Origin: Daphnia pulex
Lineage: Eukaryota; Arthropoda; Branchiopoda; Diplostraca; Daphniidae
Length of the DNA: 64,000 nucleotides
Direction: 5' to 3'
NCBI RefSeq assembly: GCF_021134715.1
Contig: NC_060022.1
Location: 315,001-379,000 of the forward strand
The translations under genes were made by a program, and so were the position numbers. Positions 11,619 through 23,276 of this stretch are shown one piece after another (the stretch's first letter is position 1; every line of letters begins with the position of its first letter). The notes beneath the pieces were generated by a model, which saw only the letters and a list, made by a program, of their open reading frames with translations, ran no database searches and had not been told where the DNA came from.

Positions 11619-12288
11619 ATGCATTTCTTTGTAGGTTTCAATTCACATTGTCGCTCACTGCTAATAGAATTATTTTGTCATTTAAAAATAATTAATGTTT
11701 TGTTTTCCCCAAAAGGCCGTCCTTCCTCTGTTTTTTGCTGCTGCCATTGCCGCACCAGTTCCCGCTGTACCCTGCGCCCATACTTATGCTGCTACTCCTA
11801 TTGCCTTAGCCGCTCCTGCACCAGTAGCTGTTGCCGCTCCAGCACCCGTCTATGTCGCTGCTGCCCCAGTCCATGTTGTCCCCCAGGCATTCGAGACCAG
11901 GGTCCACTACGCCGAGACTCCCGTCGTCGTCGGACACACTTCCACCATCATGAAGCCCAACTTGGGAGCCGGTGCTCACGTCACCAACTTTGACTTCATG
12001 GGATTGGCCCAGACCAAAACCGTCGGACAGGAATCCTTCGTCCAAAAGTCCAAAGTTTTGGCTCCCGCCCGCACCGTCTCCGAAATCACGCCCCAGGTGA
12101 CCGTCCAACACCCGACCAAAGTCAACGTTGAAAAATTCGCCGTTGAGGTGCCCGTCGCCGCTCCTTACGCCCAGCCCGTCCCAGTTCCAGTTGCTCCCCA
12201 ATACGAAATCCACCAGTATCACGCACCAGCTGCCGTTCCCGCTGTCCATTTCCACAATGGCATCCCGTGCAGCTCCAAGACCCACTAA
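11619..12288 (+). CDS. Ala/Pro-rich secreted matrix protein P0 (194 aa)
   Basis: Exons 11619-11630 (MHFF) and 11716-12288, phase 0. The signal peptide is completed by AVLPLFFAAAIAAP. This is the shortest of four paralogues (P0-P3). It keeps the N-terminal AVPCAH and the conserved C-terminal domain (from [15 protein letters not shown] through [17 protein letters not shown] to NGIPC), with almost none of the [14 protein letters not shown] repeats between. The mature protein has just two cysteines, one near each end, suggesting a disulfide or crosslink. The C-terminal domain is nearly identical in DNA to P1-P3 although P0 lies on the opposite strand. Cuticle or matrix role inferred. AATAAA at 12434-12439. 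Confidence 0.8.
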
Positions 12289-12439
12289 ATGAAATCGACT
12301 GAATATGTCTTTACTGAAACATGATATCTACTCATTCCTGACGTAACCGAACCTGTAATAGTTTTTTTTACTATTGCTGTACTAGTGACGAAAATTACAC
12401 ATTTTTACGAATAGTGACGTATAAAGCCTGATTAATAAA

Positions 12440-12829
12440 AAAGGAGGGAGTTGTCTCCATTATCACGGTGTAACTGTAAGAGGAAAAGTGATAAAAAAAT
12501 GTCCTTCAATTATTCCTCTTGGATAAGGTATACGTTGAAAGTTTAACGGACTTCAAGGATTTATTGCGGTTCTTCTGTGGCTGGGCTTGACGTACAATTT
12601 TTTCTCGGAATCGAGGCCAGTGCCTTGCCTCCAAGGCAAATGTACGCAACCAATCGACCGGAGCGAAAACATGCCTAAGTTGTTCTACAAATGACTTGAA
12701 TTTAATGAACTCTTTGAACTGAGTTAACAAAAATTGCCAAAGCAAACAGTCTCACACCGTCTAGCTTTGGAATAATCGTACTTTCATCAGATAATCAAAA
12801 AGGAAGAATAGAGACAATTGTCCTACCTT
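12440..12829. other. Intergenic
   Basis: Nothing recognised. Short open frames are not supported by splice sites or composition. Confidence 0.4.
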
Positions 12830-13850
12830 TAAGCCTGGGAAATCCACAGCCAGGCATCCACAAGGGCTCATCCATACGTAGAAAAGTCGAATCCAGTACC
12901 AGGCAGGATAGGAAAAAGGGGGTCCTCGTGAATACCCCCACACTCGCATGGGTGTACACGAGGACATTTAAAGAAAGGGGAAGAAGAGATAGGTAACTCG
13001 GCCGACATCGGAAGTTTCTTCAATCATGATGCTGTTTGTCTAAATAAAAAAATAAAATTGGGTTACGAAAAATACTTACAGAAACAACAAGGAAGGAAAA
13101 GTTGAAAATGAGACAGTGGGTAACCCCTACTTGTTAACAAGTGGGAAGGTTTACATGTAATACACTGCATATTTACAATGAATCATTAGAATTTGTAGCA
13201 GATTACAGGTTAATAAAAGTAACGAAAATCATTACCCAAGCAATGATTCTGAGTTTGTTGGTGATGATAGCTGATTGTTTAGAAATCAATACCAGGTCCA
13301 GCACAAACAAAACTGGATGATGTCTTGTGGTTATGATGGCATTCTTAGTTTGTGATGATGGCTCACTCAGGCCTCAAATCTGCACAAAAGAAAAGGTTAT
13401 AAAGTGCAAACAGACTGCCATGTCTCGACAAGAGGCTTTCATGATAAATGCTAGTCAAGCAGGGACATTTCACTAATCTGGAAAATATTTAACTTTTCTA
13501 TTTAAGCTCCCATAATCATTACGTTTGTATTCTTCGTTTTATTTACCTGCCAAACAGCATGGAGAGCATGAAGAACAGCGACACTAGAATTCACACGACG
13601 GTCGATCACATTTTTGTCATTTTAATTATTGTGCTATTTTTCGTGCAGCCACGTAAGTTTGCAAAAAAGTCACCGTTCCATATTGTTCTTAAACTTAAAC
13701 TTAATCTTAAACTTTGTCTCTTTTTGCATGCTTCATGCGAATCATTTAAACAAAAGGAGAGCAGACGACACTAATATTCTAATTAGTCATGTTTTCTTTA
13801 GATATCGATAGAAATTTCAATCGACCCTAAATTCAAACAGCTCAAAAACG
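12830..13850 (-). repeat. Left copy of a 1-kb inverted duplication
   Basis: Read on the minus strand, this region matches 35,490-36,450 read on the plus strand, with moderate divergence. Shared landmarks include GTATTCACGAGGAC near 12,930, GGTAGGACAA just after the exon-like part, CTGTTTGGCAGGTAAATAAA near 13,550 and ATTAGTGTCGTCTGC near 13,770. It behaves like a duplicated transcription unit, with exon-like blocks ending in GT donors. The longest open block (PLWMPGC) is not frame-conserved in the other copy, so non-coding RNA or a decayed gene is likely. Confidence 0.65.
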
Positions 13851-14150
13851 ATATAAATCGCTTATAAATCTCAGCCGCACTTGACATCCGCTGAAGAACG
13901 GATGGGAATTATTTTGAATCCAGGACCCTCTTGAAAGTCAAGAAGGAATAATTTTTTAAATTGAAAAATGCTAAATGCGGCTTATTGGTATTCGCATTAT
14001 GCCGACATAACGACATTCTACTTTATCAAGAACTCGTATCGTCAATAAACCGAAAGACCGAAACTTTATTTTCTGTAAGTATTCCAAAATGATGTTTCCA
14101 ATACGTTGAAGGCGGGAGGTGGGTGGAATGCATAAGAGAACGGAATCATA

Positions 14151-14963
14151 CTAAGCTACTACGGTCAATGCCGGAGCGTGAACATGATGGATCTCGTAAT
14201 GGGGAGCCACTGGAACCGGGACATGGAAAGCGTATGGCGTAGCCACTGGCACTTGGACAGCAACTTTGTCGATGTTGACTTTTGTGGGATGCTGGACGGT
14301 CACCTGGGGAGTCACTTCGGAGATGGCACGGACGGGTGCAAGAACCTTTTCCTTGGTAACAAGAACGTCCATAGGGGGAGCATCACCAGCTGGGACGGAT
14401 GCCTTAACATTCAAGACGGTCGGAGCGACACCATAGCCAATTGGCGAAGCAGCAAAAGTCAGTGGAGCTGGAGCAGCGAAAGCAAACGGATGATGGGCAA
14501 CGTACGTTAATGGAACGGCCTTTTCCGTGGGTTCTTCTTTCTTGGCCTCGGGAATAACATGAGGATCGGCGACAGTCTCATCTGCTTTTTTGGTCTCGAC
14601 GACGACAGAATCGTCCGTGGGAGCGACGGCGACTGTTGGAGCGGCCAGAGGAGCGACGGCGAATGGAGTCAAATTCGGTTTCAGGATTGTGGCAGAATGG
14701 CCGACCACGACGGGAGTGTCAGCGTAGTGAACTCGGGTCTCAACGGCTGGAACAGCGTGAACGACATGTAGGCCCACCGGAGATGGATAGGCTGCTGGAA
14801 ACGGAAATGTGTGCGGGTAGACCAGATGTAGCGGTGCGGATAGACCGGTGGCAACCACTAAAGAGAAAATAGTGATCTGCCGCATAGAAAAACAAAAAGG
14901 ACCTTTCAATATTATTTGATTCCGAAATAGTTATTTCTAAATATAATTTACCAAAAGTTTCAT
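14151..14963 (-). CDS. Ala/Pro/Val-rich secreted matrix protein (245 aa)
   Basis: Exon 1 14963-14952 (MKLL) and exon 2 14876-14151, phase 0. The joined start MKLLITIFSLVVATGLSAPL is a signal peptide; an ATG inside the intron (14909) gives a longer open frame but a poorer start. It is a divergent relative of P0-P3: VETRVHYADTPVVVGHSATI near residue 55, then a VVETKKADETVADPHVIPEA insert, then [19 protein letters not shown] and YEIHHVHAPA near the end. Unlike them it has no cysteine and no YDFPAPI repeats. Probable cuticle or matrix protein. On the minus strand a polyadenylation signal corresponds to TTTATT at 14069-14074. Confidence 0.8.
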
Positions 14964-15037
14964 GTTGTTGCTGGATATTCCTGGTAGGACGACGTGAATT
15001 GGAAGAGTGACTCGTTTGTCGAAGATGTTCGCCAAAG

Positions 15038-15045
15038 TATTTATA
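15038..15045 (-). promoter_or_regulatory. TATA box of the 14.2-kb gene
   Basis: TATAAATA on the minus strand, about 75 b upstream of the ATG. A start about 30 b downstream falls at an AGTCACTC sequence near 15,010. Confidence 0.65.
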
Positions 15046-16670
15046 CTCGGCGCTTGGGCCGTTTCATATTTGTCCAGCGTTTTTACACTTCCAACGCTGG
15101 CAAGGTGAGCCTGGCTCATTTTCTTTCTCAGACAAAATGGTCCGTAAATAATAGTAACATGTGTAGCGCAATAACAATAAAGTATACATAGGAAGACCTC
15201 CTGCGCTTAGCTTTTTTCATTGTCTTGTTTATTATTTTTTCCTCCTTTTTGGGGGGGCGTCGAACGTAAGAATTTTTGTTTCGTTTGCGGTCACATTTCT
15301 CATCTTTATGGCTGTACCGCCGCTTTCGTTTTCCGCGCCAGCGCTATATTATTTACGTCTATAGAAAACCTTGTGAATTTGTGATACTGCTGGACTTGCC
15401 ACAGCCTTGTGAATAACTTGCACCGCGGAGGGGATGATATCTTTCAACATATCTTCGGATCCTACTACCCAACAGCGCCAAACATCCCATTTCTTTGCGC
15501 AGTTTTTGAAAAAGGAAAGAAGCGCGCTCGGCAGACCACACCCTGGTCCTGTACCGGTTTGATGCCGGGAATAACCTTGGCAGTGAAGTGCGTCAGCAAC
15601 TGCCAAGTCTCGTTATTGCATCGTTAAAGTTTCCTAATTTTTTGTTTCAAACGATTTTTCGGCGTCGAGTGACACAAGAATAAGGAGATGGACAGACAAT
15701 AGACAAATAAAACAGAAACGCCAAACAAGTGGGAAAAAGTGAAAGGTGGAAGATCAACTTTTTGATGTTGCGGAGAGCGCCCGCAGGTATGAGCATCCGG
15801 GTGGGTTGTTGCCCAATTTTTCCTCATCAAACAACCAGAGCGTGTTGTGCGTGTTTCAGTAGATATACGTACCTGCTGGGAGATATATAGGAGCATCATA
15901 ATTTACGCTTTGCAAAACCTTCTTCTATTGTTCGGCCTTGAAAACTTTGTTGGATGTTCTCACGTTTCTCCTCCGGTGATATGTTAAAGATTAAGCTGAA
16001 TAAAATAATAAATTCTACTTGTTCTTGTATACTGCTGTGCATAACCAGAATTTCCTGTGCAGTTTTTTTTATAAGTGAATTTTTTTCCCGATTGTATCAA
16101 TATATTAAACGGGTTATAAGAATATAATGGATGGTCCCTTACTATTCATCCTTGGAGGAATCAAACAAAGACTTGCAGCAACTTCCAATTTTGAAAAGAA
16201 TCAGAATGTGAAATGGCTATACGCGCTTTCATGCGGTGGTCAAAATGCTCACCGTCCTTGAAGTAGTCTTCCAAGTCCGGTTCTTCAATCTCTTATACAC
16301 ACGATGGTCATTACGTGCACTTCCTCACGTATATGGCAACGGAGTCTGTAAAAATATTCCAGTGTATAAGAAACACATCGCCGATAATGCCAGCAGTAAT
16401 GAAATGGAGAGTGACCGCCACAATTGTTATAGGCGCCGCCATCAAAACGGCTCATGGTCGCGATGGACGATGGACGAAGACTTCCTGTTCGAGCCCATCA
16501 AAGAGAACTACACCTTTCTATTTCACCTCAATAGACTCATATTGAAGACAAGGCATCACAACTGGACTGGCTGTTCTAGTTTCAACCAGTACTTATAGAA
16601 AATGATTTCCGTAGATGGGAAATGTTTTTCTTTATTTTAAATTTAGCTTTTTTAATAATCATAAGGAGAG
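15046..16670. other. Intergenic, possible decayed coding remnants
   Basis: At 15,350-15,620 (minus) and 16,236-16,598 (plus) there are higher-GC stretches with overlapping open frames in several phases, such as THFTAKVIPGIKPVQDQG on the minus strand near 15,580. None has a start, splice sites and continuous frame together. I read them as old gene fragments at most. Confidence 0.3.
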
Positions 16671-17155
16671 TTAACAGAATAAGCTGGGCCAGTAATAAGA
16701 ATAAATAGGTATCAAGTTGTTATTGGGAGTGAGGAAATAGCTAATAAAATAATAGTCATTATAATAAGAAGAGTCTTGCGGAAGAGTAGTCTCCTCCGGG
16801 GGTTGGTAATCTTCATCCGGCAGAGCTATGACGTTGACAATAGTCGAGTGTCTGAACGCAGATTTTTGCCTTTTGACATCGGCTATTTCCTTGATTAAAT
16901 TTTCAATTCGGATAGGTCGGCGGGAGGATGCCTCGTTGACCTTGGCATTGGCGACGTTCGGATCGCCCACGCCGGAAGGGAAACGTGCTGAGTTCCATCC
17001 AGGCGCTGCAAAGCAAGGTGCGAATAAACACACCAACGATGCAATGACCTGTACACATTTGGTAGTCAATTTTTTTACTTTAGTGAATCGGAAAAATAAA
17101 TAGACTTTGTTGTCAGGAAAGAGTAAATAATAATACTTGCCAAAATCGTTTTCAT
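16671..17155 (-). CDS. Small secreted protein, GC-AG intron (130 aa)
   Basis: Exon 1 17155-17141 (MKTIL) and exon 2 17048-16671. The donor is TTG|GCAAGT, the consensus of the rare GC-AG class, and the acceptor TGTACAG. The joined N-terminus MKTILVIASLVCLFAPCFAA is a good signal peptide, whereas starting inside the intron (17069) gives a weaker one. The mature chain is RRPIRIENLIKEIADVKRQK in its middle, then an acidic Pro stretch (DEDYQPPEETTLPQDS) and an aromatic tail rich in Tyr (YYNDYYFISYF, SYYWPSLFC). No family recognised. Secretion is inferred from the signal peptide. Confidence 0.6.
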
Positions 17156-18224
17156 TGCGGTTTCACTTCCTATGGTCAACAATAACGTATAGGCCAACTG
17201 TATTTATTTCCAAGAGGACCGGAAGAGAGGAATTAGCGAGGCCGACTGAAAGTCTGATGAACATGTAAACCTTATTATATAGGTACCAGTACTGCATTCA
17301 AGCCTATGAACGCATCAGTACCGACAAGGAATTTCAATGTTCAATTTTTAAAGAAAGGCCTTTCTTTCTTTTGAATGTGTTTTTTCCTCTATAGGCGCGG
17401 GACTTTGAAATTTCTTCTATTCCGCTGAAGCGTATCAAATCGATAATCTGTGGCGGGAGGAATTTTTTCCAGTCACGATTATTGAGAAATCACTACAAAT
17501 TTTTTTTTTGTAATCGTCGATAGGCTATGCCTTGCATAAATTGTTACATAAAAGAAGCTGTTGCATAATTTTTAAAATTTATAACTACAGGTCACTGCGA
17601 TCGCAAGATTTTAGGGCGGGAAACTTTAAAAAACTTTATAACTGTTAAAGTTACAAAGTAGGTCAACATGAATACTAGTCTATACAGTCTCCTATGTCTA
17701 GTAGTTCGGGCAATCGTTCCTATAATACGTTCTAAACCTACGAAGCTGCGAAGGCCAACTAATGTAACTTGATGGCAGACTAGCGCATGGACTTGGCTGT
17801 TTGTTTAATACTTTTTTCTATCGCACTTTGTTACATATGCATCAGCCAACTGGTTAGTTGTTACCAAGGCCAACCGGTGCGGTTTACTTGGGTAGCAGCA
17901 GAATTACTGTAAAACTGGTTCTTTGCGTGCAGAAAAAAACGAGTAGGAAACAAAACAATAAAATGCAAATCATTGACAGTTGTTGTCTGCGGGCACAAAG
18001 TTAACAGTATAGATGATAACCAAATCACTGCTCACCCCATCCAATCAAGAATATTTGATTGTCCAACTGAGAAATTAATTGCGTATAGGATTTGAGAGAT
18101 GAAAACATTGAAAAGACAAAATTACAATCAAAAAAAGGTTTTATGTATTTCGGTATTAACATAACACAATCGAAAAATTCGAATAATCAAAGATCAATCT
18201 TGAATAAGAGCTAGTCGATTTGAT
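17156..18224. other. Intergenic
   Basis: AT-rich, no convincing gene. The last 100 b is the 3' flank of P1 and shares a TTTCGGTATTAACA motif with the 3' flanks of P2 and P3. Confidence 0.5.
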
Positions 18225-19568
18225 TTAATAGTGTTTCTTCTCAGAGCACGGGATGCCATTGTGGAAATGGACAGCGGGAACGGCAGCTGCTGCGTGATAC
18301 TGGTGGATTTCGTATTGGGGAGCAACTGGAACTGGGACAGGCTGGGCGTAAGGAGCGGCGACGGGCACCTCAACGGCGAACTTTTCAACGTTGACTTTGG
18401 TCGGGTGTTGGACGGTCACCTGGGGCGTGATTTCGGAGACGGTGCGGGCGGGAGCCAAAACTTTGGACTTTTGGACGAAGGATTCCTGTCCGACGGTTTT
18501 GGTCTGGGCCAATCCCATGAAGTCAAAGTTGGTGACGTGAGCACCGGCTCCCAAGTTGGGCTTCATGATGGTGGAAGTGTGTCCGACGACGACGGGGGTC
18601 TCGGCGTAGTGGACCCTGGTCTCGAAGGCCTGGGGGACAACATGGACTGGGGCAGCAGCGATCTGAACTGGGGCAGGTGCGGCATAGGCAACTGGGGCCG
18701 GGGCAGCGTAGGTAATTGGAGCTGGAGCAGCAACAGCTACTGGTACGGGAGCGGGAGCGGGAGCAGGAGCAGAGATGGGTGCTGGGAAATCGTATTCAAC
18801 TTTGACGGGAGCGGCAACCTGGACGACTGGAGCTGGTGCGGCATAAGCAACGGGAGCAGCAACAGCGACAACTGGGGCTGGAGCCGGGGCGGAGATAGGA
18901 GCGGGGAAGTCGTATTCAACCTTAACTGGTGCAGGTGCGGCGTAGGTGATTGGTGCTGGGGCAGCAACAACAACTGGTGCCGGAGCTGGAGCAGAGATGG
19001 GTGCAGGGAAGTCGTACTCGATCTTGACTGGTGCCGGCAGGGCAACGGGAGCAGCCACCGGGACGACTGGGGCTGGTGCTGGGGCCGAAATGGGAGCGGG
19101 GAAGTCGTATTCAATTTTGACTGGAGCGGCAACAGCTACTGGAGCAGCAGCAACAACAACTGGGGCTGGTGCTGGGGCAGCAATTGGTGCAGGGAAGTCG
19201 TATTCAACCTTAACTGGTGCAGGTACCGCAACAGCTACTGGGGCTGGGGCAGGAGCTGGAGCAGATACTGGAACGGGGAAGTCGTAAGTGATTTGGGGTT
19301 GAACGGCAACCTGGACGGGCTCAGGGACGGCGTAGGTCAGGGCAGCGACTCCATGGGCACACGGGACGGCCGGGTTGACCAAGTTAGTCGGTGCGGCCGA
19401 TGCGGCGGCAACCAATAGAGTGACCAAAATCTGTCAAAAGGATATCAATGTCATCAGTTTGAAATGAAATGAAGACAATAGTTTTTAAAGATTTTTCATT
19501 AATTATAAAAAATGTTAAAGATGAAGATGTTTTTTATCGAAGAAATTGTCTCTTACCAAAGGGTTCAT
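18225..19568 (-). CDS. Ala/Pro-rich secreted matrix protein P1 (405 aa)
   Basis: Exon 1 19568-19557 (MNPL), exon 2 19430-18225, phase 0. Signal peptide [18 protein letters not shown]. Then AVPCAH, and about six tandem units of roughly 30 residues built on [17 protein letters not shown] alternating with [16 protein letters not shown], then the conserved C-terminal domain from [16 protein letters not shown] to NGIPCSEKKHY. Two cysteines only. The repeats look like elastic or scaffold modules of cuticle; this is inference. P1 and P2 are near-identical, including much of the upstream region, so they are recent duplicates or are homogenised. The long open frame on the other strand is a composition artefact. 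Confidence 0.85.
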
Positions 19569-19633
19569 TTTCGACTTGAGACTGAATTGAGAACTTGTCG
19601 GTAACTGACGATTGAACTGGGAGTTACGATCCA

Positions 19634-19641
19634 TTTTTATA
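19634..19641 (-). promoter_or_regulatory. TATA box of P1
   Basis: TATAAAAA on the minus strand, about 70 b before the ATG. P2 has the same box at the same distance. Confidence 0.7.
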
Positions 19642-19839
19642 CGCGAATAGTCGATGGGCGTCGGAGTTTCTTCCTTTGCTAACCTTGAGGACGCAACGAC
19701 TAGATGGTGTTGAACATTCTCTATTCTTCTTGTGCTTCTCAAGATTTCTTCTCCTCCCACAACTCCCCCTACCATCCGTTATCTCCATCGAAGGGAAACG
19801 GGAGGGGGGTGGGGGGAGGAAGGAGGACTCAGGTCCACA

Positions 19840-19930
19840 CCCAATTAATGATATTCGTTCGTCCAAGGCGTCGCCCTTGATCTTGAAGTTGCCGATTCGT
19901 CTCGAAGAGTCTTCCCGTATGGCAAGGTCA
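19840..19930 (-). promoter_or_regulatory. Conserved upstream element of P1
   Basis: About 90 b lying 200-290 b upstream of the TATA box. It is matched almost base for base upstream of P2 (33,365-33,455), while the sequence between it and the TATA box is much less alike. Core words are TTCGTTCGTCCAAGGCG and GATTCGTCTCGAAGAGTC. Candidate enhancer of the P1/P2 pair. Confidence 0.55.
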
Positions 19931-20672
19931 TTTCCCTGACGTGAAATTTAATCATCCTTGTGCCTGCTCTTAATGTTCTTTTTTAGTTTACTCTTGTTTC
20001 TATTTTTATTTTCACGTTGCCCTTCTGCTTTTGAGTAGACAGGAAAAGAGTTACACGTTAGGGAAAGTGAATCCGGTTTTTCTTTTAGGGCGTGTCCCCC
20101 AACTTGTAGATTTTGATCCATCGATCAAAAGCTAAAATTCACTTTGGCTGTCTTTGTTCTGTTGCTAACCATTCAGATGACGAGAGTGGCCATCCCGATT
20201 TCGTCTCCAAACTATTCCAAGTTATTCAGAATAATAAAAATCTTGTGTTTCTTATTTCCGAATTTTTTTTTATTTCGTGTACCAATAAATAATTCTTCGA
20301 TGGAAATAAATATTTAACTTACTTAATCATTGCGAAATAAAATTTCATGACATACGGCATTATCCCGGAAATGGTTATACAAATATAATAATACTACACT
20401 GCGTCTCTTTTTTAAAAATAACCACCGACAGAGACCACACCCAACAACGGAAAAGAAGAATGTTATTTGACAAAATCCGACAAAATCCAAAGTTGCCAAC
20501 CACAGCAGTATACCGGACCACCAGCAAAAATCGCCCGCATACGTGTCGGTCTTGAAATGAAAAGTGTCGTTAGTTATAGTTAAATTACTATTATTAAGTG
20601 GCAAGCAAAGTTTCACAGCAGCCTTGAAGTGGACCGGAAGGACTGTAAATGTGGGTTTCAGTTGAAGCAAAT
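19931..20672. other. Intergenic
   Basis: No gene recognised. Contains the 3' flank of the Tyr-rich gene, with poly-T runs. Confidence 0.45.
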
Positions 20673-21449
20673 TCAGTAATTACCGTACAGGTACTCATCG
20701 TCGGTATAATAATTGAGTGGATAATCGATCGGAAAATAAGACTCATCAACGATAAGATGTTGATCGTAATCCTTTGATGGACGTGAAGATCGGCTTTCGG
20801 CGATCGGCGAAGCGACTCCGATGTACGGCCAATTGGGACCGTCCGGAACCGGAACGTATTGAGCACCACCTCCGGAACTGTATGATTGCGAATCAACACC
20901 GAAGGAGCTGACCTTTGGCCTTCCAAGAAACGGCCAATTGGGACCGTCGATAATGGGAAGGTATTGGGCTCCGGTTGCGGCGCTATTGGTCACCGCACCG
21001 GGACCTCCGTAATGTGCGGGAACGACGGCCAGGGGTCCGGCGAAGGCTCCGTTGACTTTGGCGGGAACTAGAAAAGCTCCGGGAATGGAATTACCTGCTC
21101 GACTGATCCCGTTTTTGGAATTGGCTTTGGTTCTCATCTCAACTCCCTGCCGGTTTTGTCCTTTGCTCTTGGACAATTGGCCGAGGATGTAGTCGGAAAA
21201 CATGTCGTTCAACTGGGACACTTGGTAAGGATCCTGCTGGTAATAATAATCGTCGCTCATCAGCGATCTGGATTGCACCGGAGCAGCCACCATGTAATAA
21301 TACGGATTGTAATATCCCAGCATCCGATCGATTTCTGGCTGGTAGTAGCGGTAATTATTTGTCGGACGGGAATAATAGCGAGACGGATAGGCCGAAGCTG
21401 TCAAACTCATCATGAGGACGAGTCCGATTAACACCGTCATCGTATTCAT
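20673..21449 (-). CDS. Secreted Tyr-rich protein with doubled DGPNWP motif (258 aa)
   Basis: One coding exon. TATAG acceptor bases directly precede the ATG, and a donor at 21649-21648 (AAG|GTAAAA, minus) suggests a 5'-UTR intron of about 200 b. The signal peptide is MNTMTVLIGLVLMMSLTASA. Residues 21-75 are Tyr-rich (RYYSRPTNNYRYYQPEIDRM). A 17-residue motif occurs twice: GAQYLPIIDGPNWPFLG at 160-176 and GAQYVPVPDGPNWPYIG at 195-211. The C-terminus is again Tyr and Asp rich (NYYTDDEYLYGNY). Tyr-rich secreted proteins in arthropods are often crosslinked structural proteins; that role is inferred. Family not recognised. Confidence 0.75.
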   Translation of the reverse strand: MNTMTVLIGLVLMMSLTASAYPSRYYSRPTNNYRYYQPEIDRMLGYYNPYYYMVAAPVQSRSLMSDDYYYQQDPYQVSQLNDMFSDYILGQLSKSKGQNRQGVEMRTKANSKNGISRAGNSIPGAFLVPAKVNGAFAGPLAVVPAHYGGPGAVTNSAATGAQYLPIIDGPNWPFLGRPKVSSFGVDSQSYSSGGGAQYVPVPDGPNWPYIGVASPIAESRSSRPSKDYDQHLIVDESYFPIDYPLNYYTDDEYLYGNY

Positions 21450-21727
21450 CTATAACCGTTGAAATGCAACAGCACCACCGATAAGGGAATGATAAAACAG
21501 AAAACGAATCAAAATGAATCATGGCTAAGTAAGATGTATAGATGTATATGGCGCAGCACAGGAGCCACCACCCAGCAGTGTCTTGGCTAGTGGCCGATAC
21601 AAGACTAAACATGAAAAGTGAAAAAAGACTCGGGTGAATCTGCTTTTACCTTCGAAAATGGTTACGTAGCAGTAGCCGGTTTGACGGAGAAAGCGGACTG
21701 ACAAGGTTCATCTGCCAAGACCGCCAA

Positions 21728-21735
21728 CTTATATA
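21728..21735 (-). promoter_or_regulatory. TATA box of the Tyr-rich gene
   Basis: TATATAAG on the minus strand. Its predicted start near 21,700 falls in the proposed 5'-UTR exon upstream of the UTR intron. Confidence 0.6.
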
Positions 21736-23276
21736 TGCACACGCAAGGGGGGTAGACATGACGTAAGCCAGTGGGTAAAGAATCTTCTTCTTCTTCTTCT
21801 CATAATTTGGTGAAGCGCTGTATCATCACATATAATCAAGCCCATCAAGCCCAAATATGTTGGGCTCCATCTTTGCTGAAGGAATTTACAAGTGTCCATG
21901 GGGCTCAGGTATATAACTCGTTGACTGGACAATGCCCCACGATACTTACAACATATCCCCAGCAAAAATGCCGGACCGAAACTAAACATTTCTCCAACCT
22001 CTTGATGTGCTGATGGGACGGAATGGTGGTCGACGAACTCGGCGAAAAGTGCTGGCCACCGAGAGAGACGTGCGTGATACAAGGAACGTGCGTTATTGTG
22101 TGTCGCGGGTGAAAAGCCAAAGCGCGTCTCTCGTGCTGGTGATGAATGTATACGAAAAAAAGCTTTTGTCATAAATTAGATGATTGCGCGGACATCTCCG
22201 GGACCGAAACGGACAGGCCAAGGTTAAACTGGATATTCGTCTTTAAATAAACTCTATAGAAGAATGTGTAAAGCCATTTTTTCCAGCTTCTGTCACGAAG
22301 ATCAAAAATCGTGAATTATAAACAATTAATTTTTTTAAAAAAAGAAGAATAACTTATAATAATAATGAGTCCAGTGAACCGTGGTGATGACATGGACATT
22401 TTTGACCAGCAACAAAAAAATTCCAAATTAGCTCGGCTTATATTATCGTCTAAACTTTTGTTGGCTGCGTGAGTCTCATGCAAATCAGCAAAGGGAGATG
22501 GCCGACTCTCAAAGGAGCGATAAGTGATGCGGGTCTATTATCATTTCATTCCAGGCAACAGCAAAAAACACTTTCAACTCATCTCCTCGAGGATTGCAGC
22601 AGCGTACTCGGAATACTCGGAAAGTACCACGCAGTAGATTCACGATATCATCACGTATTTTATCAGTAAAAACTCGTTTATTCCCGGAACGTCTTTTTTT
22701 TTGTAAGTTGATGCGCAAAGGGATGCGATTCGTCTTTTTTTTTTTTGTGTATGTTATTGTTGACGACGAAAGCGATGGCCTTGCCGAACCGCGTGATGGG
22801 CCAACTGGATGAGTCGGGTGTGGTCCACTGTCCCCCCCCCCCTTTCGAACAATGTGATCAACGTGGGTTCAAGATTCGGGAAGAATCTGTAAGATTTCTC
22901 AAGGTTGTGGCCATACATGTCATTCTTCTTTTTTCATCTTTCAAAAAGTAGTTTTATTTGTTATATGCTTAAATAGAAGAGGAAAGTTGACGAGGCAATT
23001 GGGAACGCCTTTGGCTTGAATACTAGTCTTTTTATCATTTATATACGTATATAGTTGATGATGAGTCCTTCTATGGTGCAAGTCACGAATAGTGACTTCT
23101 TATACAATCATAAGAATGACTAAGCGACTATCCACACAGGGCTATCTATAAGCCTTATCGAATTGAATGTGCGAATAAACAGAAGCGATGTTTTTTCTTT
23201 TGTATTACAATAAGCGTGAATATGAACATTTCAATCAACAGAATAAGTCTCGATTTGACATCTTGGAATATCTTGT
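21736..23276. other. Intergenic
   Basis: Several short open frames on both strands and poly-C/poly-T runs (22,838; 22,735) but no gene I can support. A TTC microsatellite lies near 21,785. Confidence 0.45.

Noticed and set aside
13559-13829. Possible small membrane peptide (HIFVILIIVLFFVQP) with a good donor
   Set aside because: Lies within the inverted duplication and its frame is not kept in the right-hand copy.
16236-16598. 120-codon open frame, plus strand
   Set aside because: Two other phases are almost as open, no signal peptide, promoter or splice support, and no recognisable domain.
18231-19418. 395-codon open frame on the plus strand opposite P1 (Gly/Ser/Trp/Asn rich)
   Set aside because: It mirrors the Ala/Pro repeats of P1; GCN/CCN-rich codons read backwards rarely give stops. 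The same shadow appears opposite P2, P3, P0 and the 14.2-kb gene, with no start context, splice sites or signal peptide.
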